From assembly GCA_046348835.1 (NCBI GenBank), contig JAXMDM010000002.1, positions 806,001 through 870,000 of the forward strand: 64,000 bases of DNA. Reading direction: 5' to 3'. The stretch comes from Defluviicoccus sp046348835 (lineage in GTDB: Bacteria > Pseudomonadota > Alphaproteobacteria > Rhodospirillales > Defluviicoccaceae). This document shows, piece by piece, positions 16,016 through 24,618 of this stretch. The notes below the pieces were generated by a model. That model was given only the letters and a program-made list of their open reading frames with translations, was not told where the DNA came from and made no database searches. The stretch's first letter is position 1, and each line of letters opens with the position of its first letter. The position numbers and the translations under genes are program-made.

Positions 16016-18571
16016 ATGAGGACGGCGCAGGGGGGCCTGCGGCCGGCGGCAGGGGGTCGAAGGGCGTTCCTACTACTTCTAGTTGTATTGTCTGGGTGTA
16101 TGTATCCTGGGCATGATACGACGGTGTCGCCGACGTTGACCGGGGATCGTTCGATCGAGACGTCGTTTTCGACGCCGCGTCCGCAGGTGGAGACGGCGCC
16201 GGAGGTGGGGCGTCGGGCGGGTGATTTCGTTCCGGGGACGAGTGTGTTTGCGCGGCCGTCGGGGCCCGGCCGGGTTTCGGTGGAGGGGACGTCCGGGGGT
16301 CAGGTTTCGCTGAATTTCGTCGATGCGGACGTGCGCGAGGTGGTGCGGGCGGTGTTGGGGGATGCGCTCGGGGCCAATTACACGATCGATCCGTCGGTTC
16401 AGGGGACGGTGACGCTGCGCACCAGCCAGCCGGTGCCGCGGGCGGAGCTGGTGGGGGTTCTCGAGGACATTTTGGCCTTCAACAACGCCGGTCTGGTGGA
16501 GCAGGGCGGCGTGTTCAAGGTGGTTCCGGCGGACCGGGCGATGCGCAGCGGGGCGCGGGTATCGGGTGTGGCGCGGGGGGGCGCGCTGCCGACCGGAGCG
16601 GGGGCGGTGGTGGTGCCGCTGCGCTATGTGTCGGCGGCGGAGATGAAGGAGGTGTTGCAGCCGTTTGCGTCGCCGGGGGCGGTGGTGCGGGCGGACGCGT
16701 CGCGCAATCTGTTGGTGCTGAGCGGGACGCAAGGGGAGGTGGACCAGTTGCTGGAGGTGATCTCCACCTTCGACGTGGACTGGCTGGGGGGGATGTCGTT
16801 TGCGGTGCTGCCGGTGCAGACGGCGGACCCGGAGACGGTGGTGGCGGAGCTGGAGGAGGTGTTTGGCAATCCGGAGACGGGGCCGCTGGCGGGGGTGGTG
16901 CGGTTTGTGCCGATTGCGCGGCTGAGCGCGATTTTGGTGATTTCGGCGCGCCCGGTGTACCTGGAGCGGGCGCGGCAGTGGATCGAGCGGCTGGACTACG
17001 GCGACGAGCAGGTGGCGCGGATATTCGTTTATTACTGCGAGAACAGCCGGGCGTCGGACTTGGGCGAGGTGCTGAACGAGATTTTTGCCCCCGGCGCGGC
17101 GGGTCGGCGGGAGCTGGCGCCGGGTTTGACCCCGACCCAGATCGGCGGCCGTGAGCAGCGGCAGGGGGGGCGGCAGGTGCCGACCTTCGGTCGCGGGACG
17201 GGGACGGGGGGGACCGGCACCACCGGGACGACGACCGGGACGACCACCGGCGGGACCACCGGTTTCGGCCAGGGTGCGACCGGCGAGGGGGAGACCGGGA
17301 CCGGCCAGGGGACCGGCTTTGGAACCGGCCGCGCGCGCACCGGGGTTGGCGGGACCGGCGGCCGGACGGGGCGTCAGCAGCAGCGGCTGGGCGGCGTCGC
17401 CAACCCGTTCGGGACCGGCGAGGAGGAGGAGGTCAACTTAGGCGTGGCGCCGATCCGGATCATTGCCGACGACGTCAAGAACGCGCTGGTGATTCTGGCG
17501 ACGCCGAAGGACTTCCGGCTGGTGGAGGCGGCGCTGAAGAAGCTGGACGTGACGCCGTTGCAGGTGCTGGTGGAGGCGACGATCCTCGAGGTGGTGCTGA
17601 ACGATGCGCTGCGCTACGGGGTGGAGTGGTTCTTCAAGTCGGGCAACAACGAGCTGTCGTTCTCGACCCGGTCGCTGGCGGCGGGGGCGCTGACGGCGCC
17701 GGTCCTGCCCGGGTTCACCTATTTCCTGCAGACCTCGGACCTGCGGCTGATCGTCAATGCCTTGGACCAGGTGACGACGGTGAACGTGCTGTCGGCGCCG
17801 CAGGTGTTCGTCCTCGACAACGAGACGGCGACCCTGCAGGTGGGCGATCAGGTGCCGATCTCGACCCAGTCGTCGCAGAGCACCATTTCCGCCGACGCGC
17901 CGATCGTCAACTCGGTGGAGTACCGGGACACCGGGGTGATCCTGGCGGTGACGCCCCGGGTGAACTCGGGCGGCCTGGTCACCATGGACGTGATCCAGGA
18001 GGTGAGCAACGTCAGTCAGCAGACGGATTCCAACATCTCGACCTTGCAGAACAGTCCGGTCATTCAGCAGCGGCGGCTGGAGAGCACGGTTGCGGTGCAG
18101 TCGGGGGGGACGGTGGCCCTGGGCGGGCTGATCCGCGACGCCCAGTCGGCGACGTCGCAGGGGCTGCCGTTCCTGTCGCGGATTCCGTTCATCGGCTGGC
18201 TGTTCGGGCAGCGGGCGGACTCTTCGGAGCGGACCGAACTGCTGGTGCTGCTGACGCCGCGGGTGGTGTCCAACCAGGAGGAGGCGGTGCGGCTGACCGA
18301 CGAGGTGAAGCGCCGGATGACCAACATGTTCCCGGTCGGCTCGCAGCCGGGACCGTGGAGCCAGCGCTTCCTGCGGCCGCGCCCGACCCCGACAGCGACC
18401 CCGGCCCCGACGATGCCGCCCCCCGGCGTCAGCACCGAACCCACCCCCGAACCGGCCCTGCCGCCACCCCCCGCCGCCCCCTCCTCCCCATCCACCCCGC
18501 CGCCCACCTGGCAAGGCCCCATCGGCGCCACCCCCCAACCCCCCACCAGCCTCCTCCCCCAACAGCCCTAG
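16016..18571 (+). CDS. gspD: Outer-membrane secretin (GspD), lipoprotein signal, Gly/Thr-rich insert
   Basis: About 851 residues from ATG 16016. The N-terminus has a lipoprotein signal ending LLLLVVLSGC, unusual for GspD but seen in pilotin-independent secretins. An STN/N0-like domain (VSLNFVDADVREVVRAVLGD) and two N-modules follow, then a low-complexity Gly/Thr-rich insert (about residues 390-460). The secretin barrel comes next, with VEATILEVVLNDALRYGVEW, the gate motif QVGDQVPISTQSSQ and the canonical tail GLPFLSRIPFIGWLFG. The last 60 residues are Pro/Thr-rich. No gspC or pseudopilin genes accompany it. Confidence 0.9.
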   Translation: MRTAQGGLRPAAGGRRAFLLLLVVLSGCMYPGHDTTVSPTLTGDRSIETSFSTPRPQVETAPEVGRRAGDFVPGTSVFARPSGPGRVSVEGTSGGQVSLNFVDADVREVVRAVLGDALGANYTIDPSVQGTVTLRTSQPVPRAELVGVLEDILAFNNAGLVEQGGVFKVVPADRAMRSGARVSGVARGGALPTGAGAVVVPLRYVSAAEMKEVLQPFASPGAVVRADASRNLLVLSGTQGEVDQLLEVISTFDVDWLGGMSFAVLPVQTADPETVVAELEEVFGNPETGPLAGVVRFVPIARLSAILVISARPVYLERARQWIERLDYGDEQVARIFVYYCENSRASDLGEVLNEIFAPGAAGRRELAPGLTPTQIGGREQRQGGRQVPTFGRGTGTGGTGTTGTTTGTTTGGTTGFGQGATGEGETGTGQGTGFGTGRARTGVGGTGGRTGRQQQRLGGVANPFGTGEEEEVNLGVAPIRIIADDVKNALVILATPKDFRLVEAALKKLDVTPLQVLVEATILEVVLNDALRYGVEWFFKSGNNELSFSTRSLAAGALTAPVLPGFTYFLQTSDLRLIVNALDQVTTVNVLSAPQVFVLDNETATLQVGDQVPISTQSSQSTISADAPIVNSVEYRDTGVILAVTPRVNSGGLVTMDVIQEVSNVSQQTDSNISTLQNSPVIQQRRLESTVAVQSGGTVALGGLIRDAQSATSQGLPFLSRIPFIGWLFGQRADSSERTELLVLLTPRVVSNQEEAVRLTDEVKRRMTNMFPVGSQPGPWSQRFLRPRPTPTATPAPTMPPPGVSTEPTPEPALPPPPAAPSSPSTPPPTWQGPIGATPQPPTSLLPQQP

Positions 18572-18682
18572 CGTCGGGCGAAACAAGGTTGGCATCCGGG
18601 CGCCGTGGCGTCATGCTCCGGCGGCCGTCGGCGTTGGCCAGCGGCCGACGTTTCCCGCGGGAACAAGGAGCAATGGTGAGCC

Positions 18683-18982
18683 GTGTCCAGTGAATCTCTG
18701 CATGCGCCGAGGGAGCGCCTCAGCAAGGAAACCATCAGTCTTCATCAGGCGATAACGTCGCTGATGGAGGAACTCGAGGCGACGGATTGGTATAAGCAGC
18801 GCGCCGACGACTGCGACGATGCCGCACTCAAGGATATTCTTTTGCACAACATGCGAGAGGAGATGGAGCACGCCAGCATGCTCCTCGAATGGATCCGCCG
18901 CAACAATGCAGACTTTGCCCGCGAGTTGGCCGACAATCTGTTTAAGGAGGGTAAGATCGCCGGCCAGCACGGCGACGACTGA
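18683..18982 (+). CDS. EncFtn-family ferritin-like protein, no encapsulin partner visible
   Basis: A 99-residue helical protein from a GTG. It closely follows the Rhodospirillum rubrum encapsulated ferritin (EncFtn): Glu29, Glu30, Glu32 and Trp36 (in MEELEATDWY), then Glu59, Glu60 and His63 (REEMEHASMLLEW), correspond with a constant offset of 2 to the known ferroxidase and entry-site residues Glu31/32/34, Trp38, Glu61/62 and His65. It should form an annular decamer that oxidises Fe(II). Unlike the R. rubrum protein it stops at EGKIAGQHGDD and lacks the C-terminal encapsulin-targeting tail (LGIGSL-type). No shell gene lies within the window. Confidence 0.85.
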   Translation: MSSESLHAPRERLSKETISLHQAITSLMEELEATDWYKQRADDCDDAALKDILLHNMREEMEHASMLLEWIRRNNADFARELADNLFKEGKIAGQHGDD

Positions 18983-19309
18983 CGTTATCTGCCGGCGGTG
19001 CCCGCGACCCGGTTCCCGTGCCGGAAGCGCCGCTCGGCCGATCCGGGGTTTGCCGACGAGGGGAAGAGAACGAACGCGCCGGCAGGAATCTTGCTTCGGG
19101 CGGTCGTCACCGACGAACGGGGGCGACAAGCCGGGCATGTGCCGAAAAGGCGGAGATGCCGCCTTTTATCCAGGGGGACAGCAACGGGTGAAGCGCCGGC
19201 GAGCCGGCGGGGCCGACGTCCCGCCTGCCGGTGCCGCGGCCGATGGGTCGTGTTCCGGCCCCCCTGGGGTATGGCCGCCGGCCCGGACAAATCAGGAGGC
19301 ACGGGACGC
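18983..19309. other. Intergenic stretch between EncFtn and SMP-30 genes
   Basis: 327 bp with no supported gene. I looked in all three forward frames for a displaced encapsulin-targeting peptide and found none. A GGAGG-like ribosome binding site for the next gene is at about 19295. Confidence 0.5.
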
Positions 19310-20254
19310 ATGACTGAAGCCGATGCAGTGAGCTGGGTCGAACGCTGCGATCAACGCTTCGATCGACTGCTGGGTGCGGCGCCGCGGCCGGAGGTGGTGG
19401 CCGAGGGCTACCTGTGGGCGGAAGGGCCGGTATGGGACCGCACCCAGGATTGCCTGTTGTTTTCGGACGTCAAGGCCAACCGCATCTACCGGTGGGATGC
19501 GGAAAACGGGGCCGCCCAGTTCCTCGCCCCCAGCGGCTGGCAAGGTCCGGAGGCGTTTCCCGGGCCGGAGCCCGGCTCCAACGGCCTGGCCCTCGACGGC
19601 GAGGGACGGCTGGTCATCTGCGAGCATGGCGATCGCCGCATCCGCCGCCGCGAGCCGGACGGCAAGATGACGGTGCTCGTCGACCGCTACCGGGGAAACC
19701 GCCTCAACAGCCCGAACGACCTGGTCTTCCGCTCCGACGGCTGGCTTTATTTCACCGATCCCTGCTACGGCCTGCCGGAGACCACGGCCGATCCCGGGCG
19801 CGAGCTGCCGTTCGCCGGCGTCTTCCGGGTTTCGCCCGAGGGCGACGTGGAGCTGCTCATCGACGAACTGGGCGCCCCCAACGGCATCGCCTTCTCCCCC
19901 GACGAGCGAACCCTCTACCTGAGCAACAGCGGTCCCGCCTGTCCCGCCTGGCTCGCCTATGATCTGGACCCGGCGGGGCGGCCGGGCGACGGCCGCCTCT
20001 TGCGCGATGCCCAGGAATTCCGCGACCGGCCTGGCTCGCCGGACGGCTTGAAGGTCGACCGCAACGGCTACCTGTTCGCCACCGGTCCGGGCGGCGTCTA
20101 CGTCCTGGCACCCGATGGCGCCCACCTCGGGACCATTCTCACCCACGCCCGCACCGGCAACGTCGCTTGGGGCGAGGACGGCGGAACCCTGTTCATCTGC
20201 GCCGAGAGCCGCATCCTCCGCCTGCCCACCACCACCCGCGGCGCCGGCTGGTAG
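19310..20254 (+). CDS. SMP-30/gluconolactonase family sugar lactonase
   Basis: A 314-residue six-bladed beta-propeller hydrolase of sugar or related lactones. Family signatures: AEGPVWDRTQDCLLFSDVKA (metal-binding Glu), PGSNGLALDGEGRLVICEHG, NSPNDLVFRSDGWLYFTDPC (metal-binding Asn), PNGIAFSPDERTLYLSNSG and GSPDGLKVDRNGYLFATGPG (catalytic Asp). AGGAGG lies just before the ATG. There is no signal peptide, so it is cytoplasmic. It is a single gene, and nothing nearby indicates a specific sugar pathway. Confidence 0.9.
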   Translation: MTEADAVSWVERCDQRFDRLLGAAPRPEVVAEGYLWAEGPVWDRTQDCLLFSDVKANRIYRWDAENGAAQFLAPSGWQGPEAFPGPEPGSNGLALDGEGRLVICEHGDRRIRRREPDGKMTVLVDRYRGNRLNSPNDLVFRSDGWLYFTDPCYGLPETTADPGRELPFAGVFRVSPEGDVELLIDELGAPNGIAFSPDERTLYLSNSGPACPAWLAYDLDPAGRPGDGRLLRDAQEFRDRPGSPDGLKVDRNGYLFATGPGGVYVLAPDGAHLGTILTHARTGNVAWGEDGGTLFICAESRILRLPTTTRGAGW

Positions 20255-20686
20255 CGACGGGCGGTGTGGCGTCGATCGGCTGGCCGGAGGATGTCATCCG
20301 CCGTCTGCTTGCTATGTCGTTGTCCTTTATTAGGCACACCGCCGATTTTGCCCAAGGGAACGCTCTTCGCGGCGCTGCGAACGACGCCCACCGTCGTCGC
20401 CGTGCTAATTTTCATGCCGCGCCCAGCGGCAAAACAGTAGCGCACGGCCGCCGGTGAGCCACGGCTACACGACCTCCCTGAAGGGGAAAACTGACCCAAG
20501 TTCTTTGCCCAGAATGCTGACCGCGAGCCGGGCATGGCAACAACATCACAGACCCTGGAGTACTTCAATGCATCAGAGGCGAGAGCAGGTGGCTCGCGCA
20601 TCTATGGGGCATTGTTACGCAAAACGGGGTACGTTTAGATAAGCTCATTGTTTTTGTCGCAAACGTCTGCAGACTCGAGGTGGGCG
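20255..20686. other. Intergenic stretch at the edge of an accessory patch
   Basis: 432 bp. Base composition changes from GC-rich to AT-rich near 20640. It contains a doubtful 34-codon reading frame (20534-20638). The segment AAGGGGAAAACTGACCCAAG (about 20478-20498) resembles sequence often seen at insertion-sequence ends, but no transposase or paired end is present. Confidence 0.4.
20534..20638 (+). CDS. Possible 34-residue small ORF of unknown function
   Basis: ATG 20534 to TAG 20636 encodes a short peptide, MATTSQTLEYFNASEA followed by RAGGSRIYGALLRKTGYV. It ends 48 nt before the AT-rich membrane-protein gene. The ribosome binding site is weak. It could be a leader peptide or a remnant of a disrupted gene, or non-coding. 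Confidence 0.2.
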   Translation: MATTSQTLEYFNASEARAGGSRIYGALLRKTGYV

Positions 20687-21598
20687 ATGAAAGAAATAAC
20701 CGGAATTATGACCACAGTCGTAGTCACATTTGTTGTAAATGCACTACTTAACTTTGCAGCATATAACTCTCGACCAGAAAGAGGAACGGTAATTATTGCA
20801 CCAGAGACGACCCTTAAGGATATAACGTATATAACAATAGATACAATAAACTATAGTAGCGAAAGCATTGATGGAGTTAAGGTATCAATACCAGGCAACG
20901 TTGCGCTAACACTGTTGACTTCTACCTATCCATTAAATATAGAGGCGATAGATGATAGCGTCGGCACAAGCAGCACTCAAAAAATACGCGTTTCGGGGTT
21001 CGAGTCAAAACAGATAACTCGTATTATAATACCGATACTGTATAAAGAAGACAAACAATATATAAAGATATTGAACGGGTATGAGTTAAATTTGGTAGTA
21101 ATCTCATCAGAAAATATTCTATCGCCAATGATTCGCATAGTGTGGCAGTCGATTGTGACGGCCATCTTACCTTCCATCCTATTCGCGCTGGCGGTAATTG
21201 TAATTGGGTTGTATTCGCAACGCATTAAGCACAGCCTTGAAGAAGAAAGACACAATAGTGGTGTGTTAAGGAATGAAATCAATAATGTGAAAAAGGAAAT
21301 GGGGAATATATTGGTAGATCACAAAAATGCTCATAATGCTGGGTTAAGGATTAGGGTGCTCTTACTATCGAGAATAAGCGATTACTCTAAGGAGCTCAAT
21401 TTCCGGCGAGGGCTGGTTGCTAAAATGATTCTAGAAGCAGGTGGTGCAAAACGTGATGCGGAAAATATAAATAGAAATGTTACTGAACATCTTAGAACAT
21501 TCAGTACAAACAGCCGAGTAGCAGGCGATTTGCAGGTAATAAATGCAGCAGCAGGGATGCTAAAGCGAGCGGATCAGGCAAACAACTCGATGGAGTGA
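20687..21598 (+). CDS. AT-rich orphan two-helix membrane protein with coiled coil, unknown function
   Basis: A 303-residue protein from ATG 20687 (13 more codons are open upstream to 20648). Helix 1 covers about residues 6-26 (MTTVVVTFVVNALLNFAAYN). A beta-rich extracytoplasmic domain of about 130 residues follows, then helix 2 (AILPSILFALAVIVIGLY). A cytoplasmic coiled-coil part (LEEERHNSGVLRNEINNVKK) and a helical C-terminal domain complete it. Codon use is strikingly AT-rich (about 40% GC by eye) against neighbours near 70%, with rare-looking ATA and AGA codons. I recognise no family. Composition and position beside decayed sequence point to recent horizontal acquisition. Confidence 0.7.
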   Translation: MKEITGIMTTVVVTFVVNALLNFAAYNSRPERGTVIIAPETTLKDITYITIDTINYSSESIDGVKVSIPGNVALTLLTSTYPLNIEAIDDSVGTSSTQKIRVSGFESKQITRIIIPILYKEDKQYIKILNGYELNLVVISSENILSPMIRIVWQSIVTAILPSILFALAVIVIGLYSQRIKHSLEEERHNSGVLRNEINNVKKEMGNILVDHKNAHNAGLRIRVLLLSRISDYSKELNFRRGLVAKMILEAGGAKRDAENINRNVTEHLRTFSTNSRVAGDLQVINAAAGMLKRADQANNSME

Positions 21599-21672
21599 TC
21601 TTGTACGACAGATGCTTATTCACATACCTAGAATAAACATGCAGCTAGTAATTAGTGTCGTCGCCGATTCTC

Positions 21673-22002
21673 TCACGTCACCTTCTGGTCGGCGACGACG
21701 GCGCCGCGCTGGCCGATGGGCTTGTCGGGGCCGATGGTGAAATCCGTGAGGGTCTGGCGTTCCAGCTCGGCGTTGAGTTCGGCGCCGATGCAGACCACGT
21801 AGGCGGAGATGTAGAACCACATCAGCAGCACGACGACGGCGCCCAGCGAGCCGAAGGTCTTGTCGTAGCTGCCGAAGTTGCGGACGTAGAGGGAGAAGCC
21901 GACCGAGGCGAGGAGCCAGGCGAGGGTCGCGGCGATGGCGCCGACGCTGACCCACTACATTTTTGCCGAGGTCCGGCTGGGCGCGTAGCGATAGAGGACC
22001 GC
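21673..22002 (-). pseudogene. Decayed 3' fragment of a yihY (BrkB-family) gene
   Basis: About 330 bp aligning without gaps, at roughly 94% identity by eye in the best part, to 24289-24618, the 3' end of the intact yihY gene. The homologous stop codon is retained (TGA at 21675-21673), but an in-frame TAG (21957-21955) replaces a CAA glutamine codon, and similarity ends abruptly near 22002, so the first two thirds of the gene are missing. It is a non-functional copy in the same orientation as the source, separated from it by 2.3 kb of unrelated genes. Confidence 0.85.
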
Positions 22003-22177
22003 CGGTCGCTCGGGGGGCTGTCGCCGCGCTATCTCGCCATCCTCACGGCGGCGGAGGATGGACGGATTCCAACAATTCAGCTATGCTAACGTGTCTCATT
22101 TGGCGCAAAGGACAGACGGCCGAGGCGCCGGCGATCCATTCCATCGTCGGCGGTAAGGATGCACATAGGGGGGTAGG

Positions 22178-22927
22178 ATGCATCTGGGGCACGTGGCTTT
22201 TGCCGTGAATTCGCATCCGGCGATCGTACACTCTCTTCTCTATTGCCTCGCCACCGAGCCGGCCAAGACGATCCGGCTGTTCGTCGTGAGCGGCCTCCGC
22301 TTGCTGCGAGAAGGCCTGAGCGCCGGCATCCAATCGCGTCGCCACAGCGATATTGCGATCGTGGGATGTACCGGCACCTCGGAGACCGAAACCCGTATCG
22401 TCGCCGACCTGGAGCCAGACGTTGTTCTCATCGATCTCGCCAGCATCGATGGTGTCGCGGCAGCGAAAACCCTGCGCGCGCAGTCCCCGGCGAGCAAGCT
22501 CGTGGCGCTATCGGTCGCCGATACGGAGGAAGCCGTATGGTCGTGCGCGGCGGCGGGCTTTTCCGCGTTTGTCACCCGGGACGCCACGATTGACGATGTC
22601 CTGGATACGGTCCTCGATGCGTGCCGCGGCCGGATGAGCTGCTCGCCCCGCATCGCGGCGGCGATGTTCAGCCAGCTTTCCGCGCTGTTGCGCGATGGCG
22701 ACCCACCCGTCGCGGATCCACCGCTGACGGTACGTGAGCAGCAGATTCTGGCCCTGATCACCGAGGGACGATCCAACAAGGACATCGCCCGCGAGCTGCA
22801 GATAAGTCCGTCGACGGTCAAGAACCACATCCACAATCTTTTGCAGAAGCTCAAAGTCGGGCGGCGCGGTCAGGCGGCGGCGCTGGCAAGGACCGATCGA
22901 CGTCCCCCCCATTCTTTGCACCTATAA
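22178..22927 (+). CDS. LuxR/NarL-type response regulator with atypical receiver
   Basis: A 249-residue regulator with an N-terminal receiver-like domain and a C-terminal LuxR HTH (LTVREQQILALITEGRSNKD, then STVKNHIHNLLQKLKV). The phosphoacceptor Asp is kept in PDVVLIDLAS. The acidic pocket normally written VDD/VDDH reads IRLFVVSG, and the conserved Lys region reads VTRDA, so phosphorylation by a kinase may be weak or absent. No kinase gene is adjacent. It lies inside the patch bounded by the two yihY copies, and its only near neighbour is the HAF-repeat-like gene. Confidence 0.85.
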   Translation: MHLGHVAFAVNSHPAIVHSLLYCLATEPAKTIRLFVVSGLRLLREGLSAGIQSRRHSDIAIVGCTGTSETETRIVADLEPDVVLIDLASIDGVAAAKTLRAQSPASKLVALSVADTEEAVWSCAAAGFSAFVTRDATIDDVLDTVLDACRGRMSCSPRIAAAMFSQLSALLRDGDPPVADPPLTVREQQILALITEGRSNKDIARELQISPSTVKNHIHNLLQKLKVGRRGQAAALARTDRRPPHSLHL

Positions 22928-23177
22928 AAGAAAAGACGGCGCATCCCACGTTTGCTCCGCCGCGTCGGGCGAGTTGCCTTCGGCGTCGGCCTCCGCCGGG
23001 CGTCTCCTGGGACAAATGGTCCAGTTGCCTGCCTAGGCCATCTCCTGGACCCGTTGGCCGATACTCCAGCTCCGCTCGGGATGTCACGCTTGTGCGATTG
23101 CCTTCTGGGTGACGCCGGAAGCGCTGCACCAATCAAGACACATCAACACAGCTAAGAATACGCGGAGGGAGGAATCC

Positions 23178-24219
23178 ATGAAACGGCTTGTATTCGGGTT
23201 GTTCGTATTCCTGATCCCCGTATGGGCAATGGCGGGGCAAGACCAGGAGTTCCACTATCACTATATTCCGCTGGAAACGCCATCGGGCTATTCTTTTGTG
23301 GATACGGTGGCAATTTCCGACAGCGGTCGGATCGTTGCGACCGCGTACGCAAAGCCGTGCGACATCGCCTGCCATCCGGGGATCGTTGTCTATGAACATG
23401 GCCAGGCAAGGCTTGTCCGTTCCGAGGCGATGGCGTATGCGGCAAATGAGTTTGGCACCATCGGCGGCAGCGTAGTGACCGCCTATGATCCCGATATCGG
23501 GCTGGTCGAGCAGGCGGCGGTCTTCCGCGGCCGCGATGTGGAGTTGATTCCGCGGTTGGCTGGCGAGGTGACCCAGCCAGGTGTCTGGACTGACCGATAC
23601 TGGACAGGCGCTTGTCGTCTCGCTTGACGAGAACGGTAACCCAACCCGCTACCTTTACAAGAATGGCCAGGTGACGCCGGTCACCTTCTCGGTTCCGTCC
23701 GCGTTCGGTGTGCGGATCAACAACTACAAGCTGATGAGCGGCTCTACCTATATCTCGGGCCTCGGCTATCGGGGCTTTCGATATGACGTTCTGACGGGCA
23801 CGACCACGCTGCTTGATCCGCTCTCCACAGAACCCAGCTCGTGGGCCACGGGTATAAATAATCACGGGGAGGTGGTCGGCTATTCGTTCGTGAGCAACGC
23901 GCTGGAACGGATCGGAATCTGGGACCGCTTCAACAAGTTTCATACTTACTTTGTCGAAGGAACCCCTGATTATCCCGAGGTAAGTAATAACTTACTCTTC
24001 AACGACAACAACCTGATCGTCATTACCTATCTGCTGGCACCAATATTCTTTCACACCAGCTACCTCGTCCCGAAGCCGGGCGTGCGGCTGGATCTGGCGG
24101 ACCTGGTGGAGAACCTGCCGACAGGGTTTCACATCAGCCTTATCAACGCCATCAACAACCGCGGAGACATGGTCGGCGGCAACTATCTGCTCGCCCGCGT
24201 TTGTCCGCGCCACCAGTGA
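23178..24219 (+). pseudogene. Secreted HAF-repeat-like (DUF3466-type) protein, frameshifted
   Basis: The gene begins at ATG 23178 after a strong GGAGGGAGG site and encodes a signal peptide, MKRLVFGLFVFLIPVWAMAG. Repeats of about 45-60 residues follow, with cores DTVAISDSGRIVATAY, SGLTDTGQALVVSLDENGN, ATGINNHGEVVGYSF and NAINNRGDMVGGNY, the pattern of HAF-repeat proteins. The first part runs in one frame to 23627 and the continuation opens in the +1 frame at 23581, so a single indel near 23570-23590 breaks the gene. The C-terminus (LLARVCPRHQ) looks truncated where the yihY copy begins. Likely exported; function unknown. Confidence 0.6.
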
Positions 24220-24288
24220 CCGGCTGCCTATGGGCGGCGCGATGCCTGATCGGTGTCGAGGAGGTGCGGCACCGGTCGCCGCGCCTCC

Positions 24289-24618
24289 TCACACCGTCTT
24301 GTCGTCGGCGACGGCGGCGCCGCGCTGGCCGATGGGCTTGTCGGGGCCGATGGTGGAATCCTTGAGGGTCTGGCGTTCCAGTTCGGCGTTGAGTTCGGCG
24401 CCGATGCAGACCACGTAGGCGGAGATGTAGAACCACATCAAGAGCACGACGACCGCACCCAGCGAGCCGAAGGTCTTGTCGTAGCTGCCGAAGTTGCGGA
24501 CGTAGAGGGAGAAGCCGACCGAGGCGACGAGCCAGGCGAACGTCGCCGCGATGGCGCCGACGCTGACCCATTGCATTCTTGCCGAGGTGCGGCTGGGCGC
24601 ATAGCGATAGAGCACCGC
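24289..24618. repeat. Direct repeat (intact copy) paired with 21673-22002
   Basis: The two copies have the same orientation and are offset by exactly 2616 bp with no gap in the part compared. They bracket the LuxR-type and HAF-repeat genes. This could reflect a tandem duplication followed by replacement, or insertion of a segment with partial target duplication. Confidence 0.8.

Noticed and set aside
17200..17360. CRISPR-like or tandem-repeat array in the GT-rich stretch
   Set aside because: Repeats are irregular, in frame and within the secretin gene; there are no spacers of uniform length.
21620..21955. 111-codon minus-strand open frame in the accessory patch
   Set aside because: It is the wrong frame of the decayed yihY copy; the homologous frame contains a stop.
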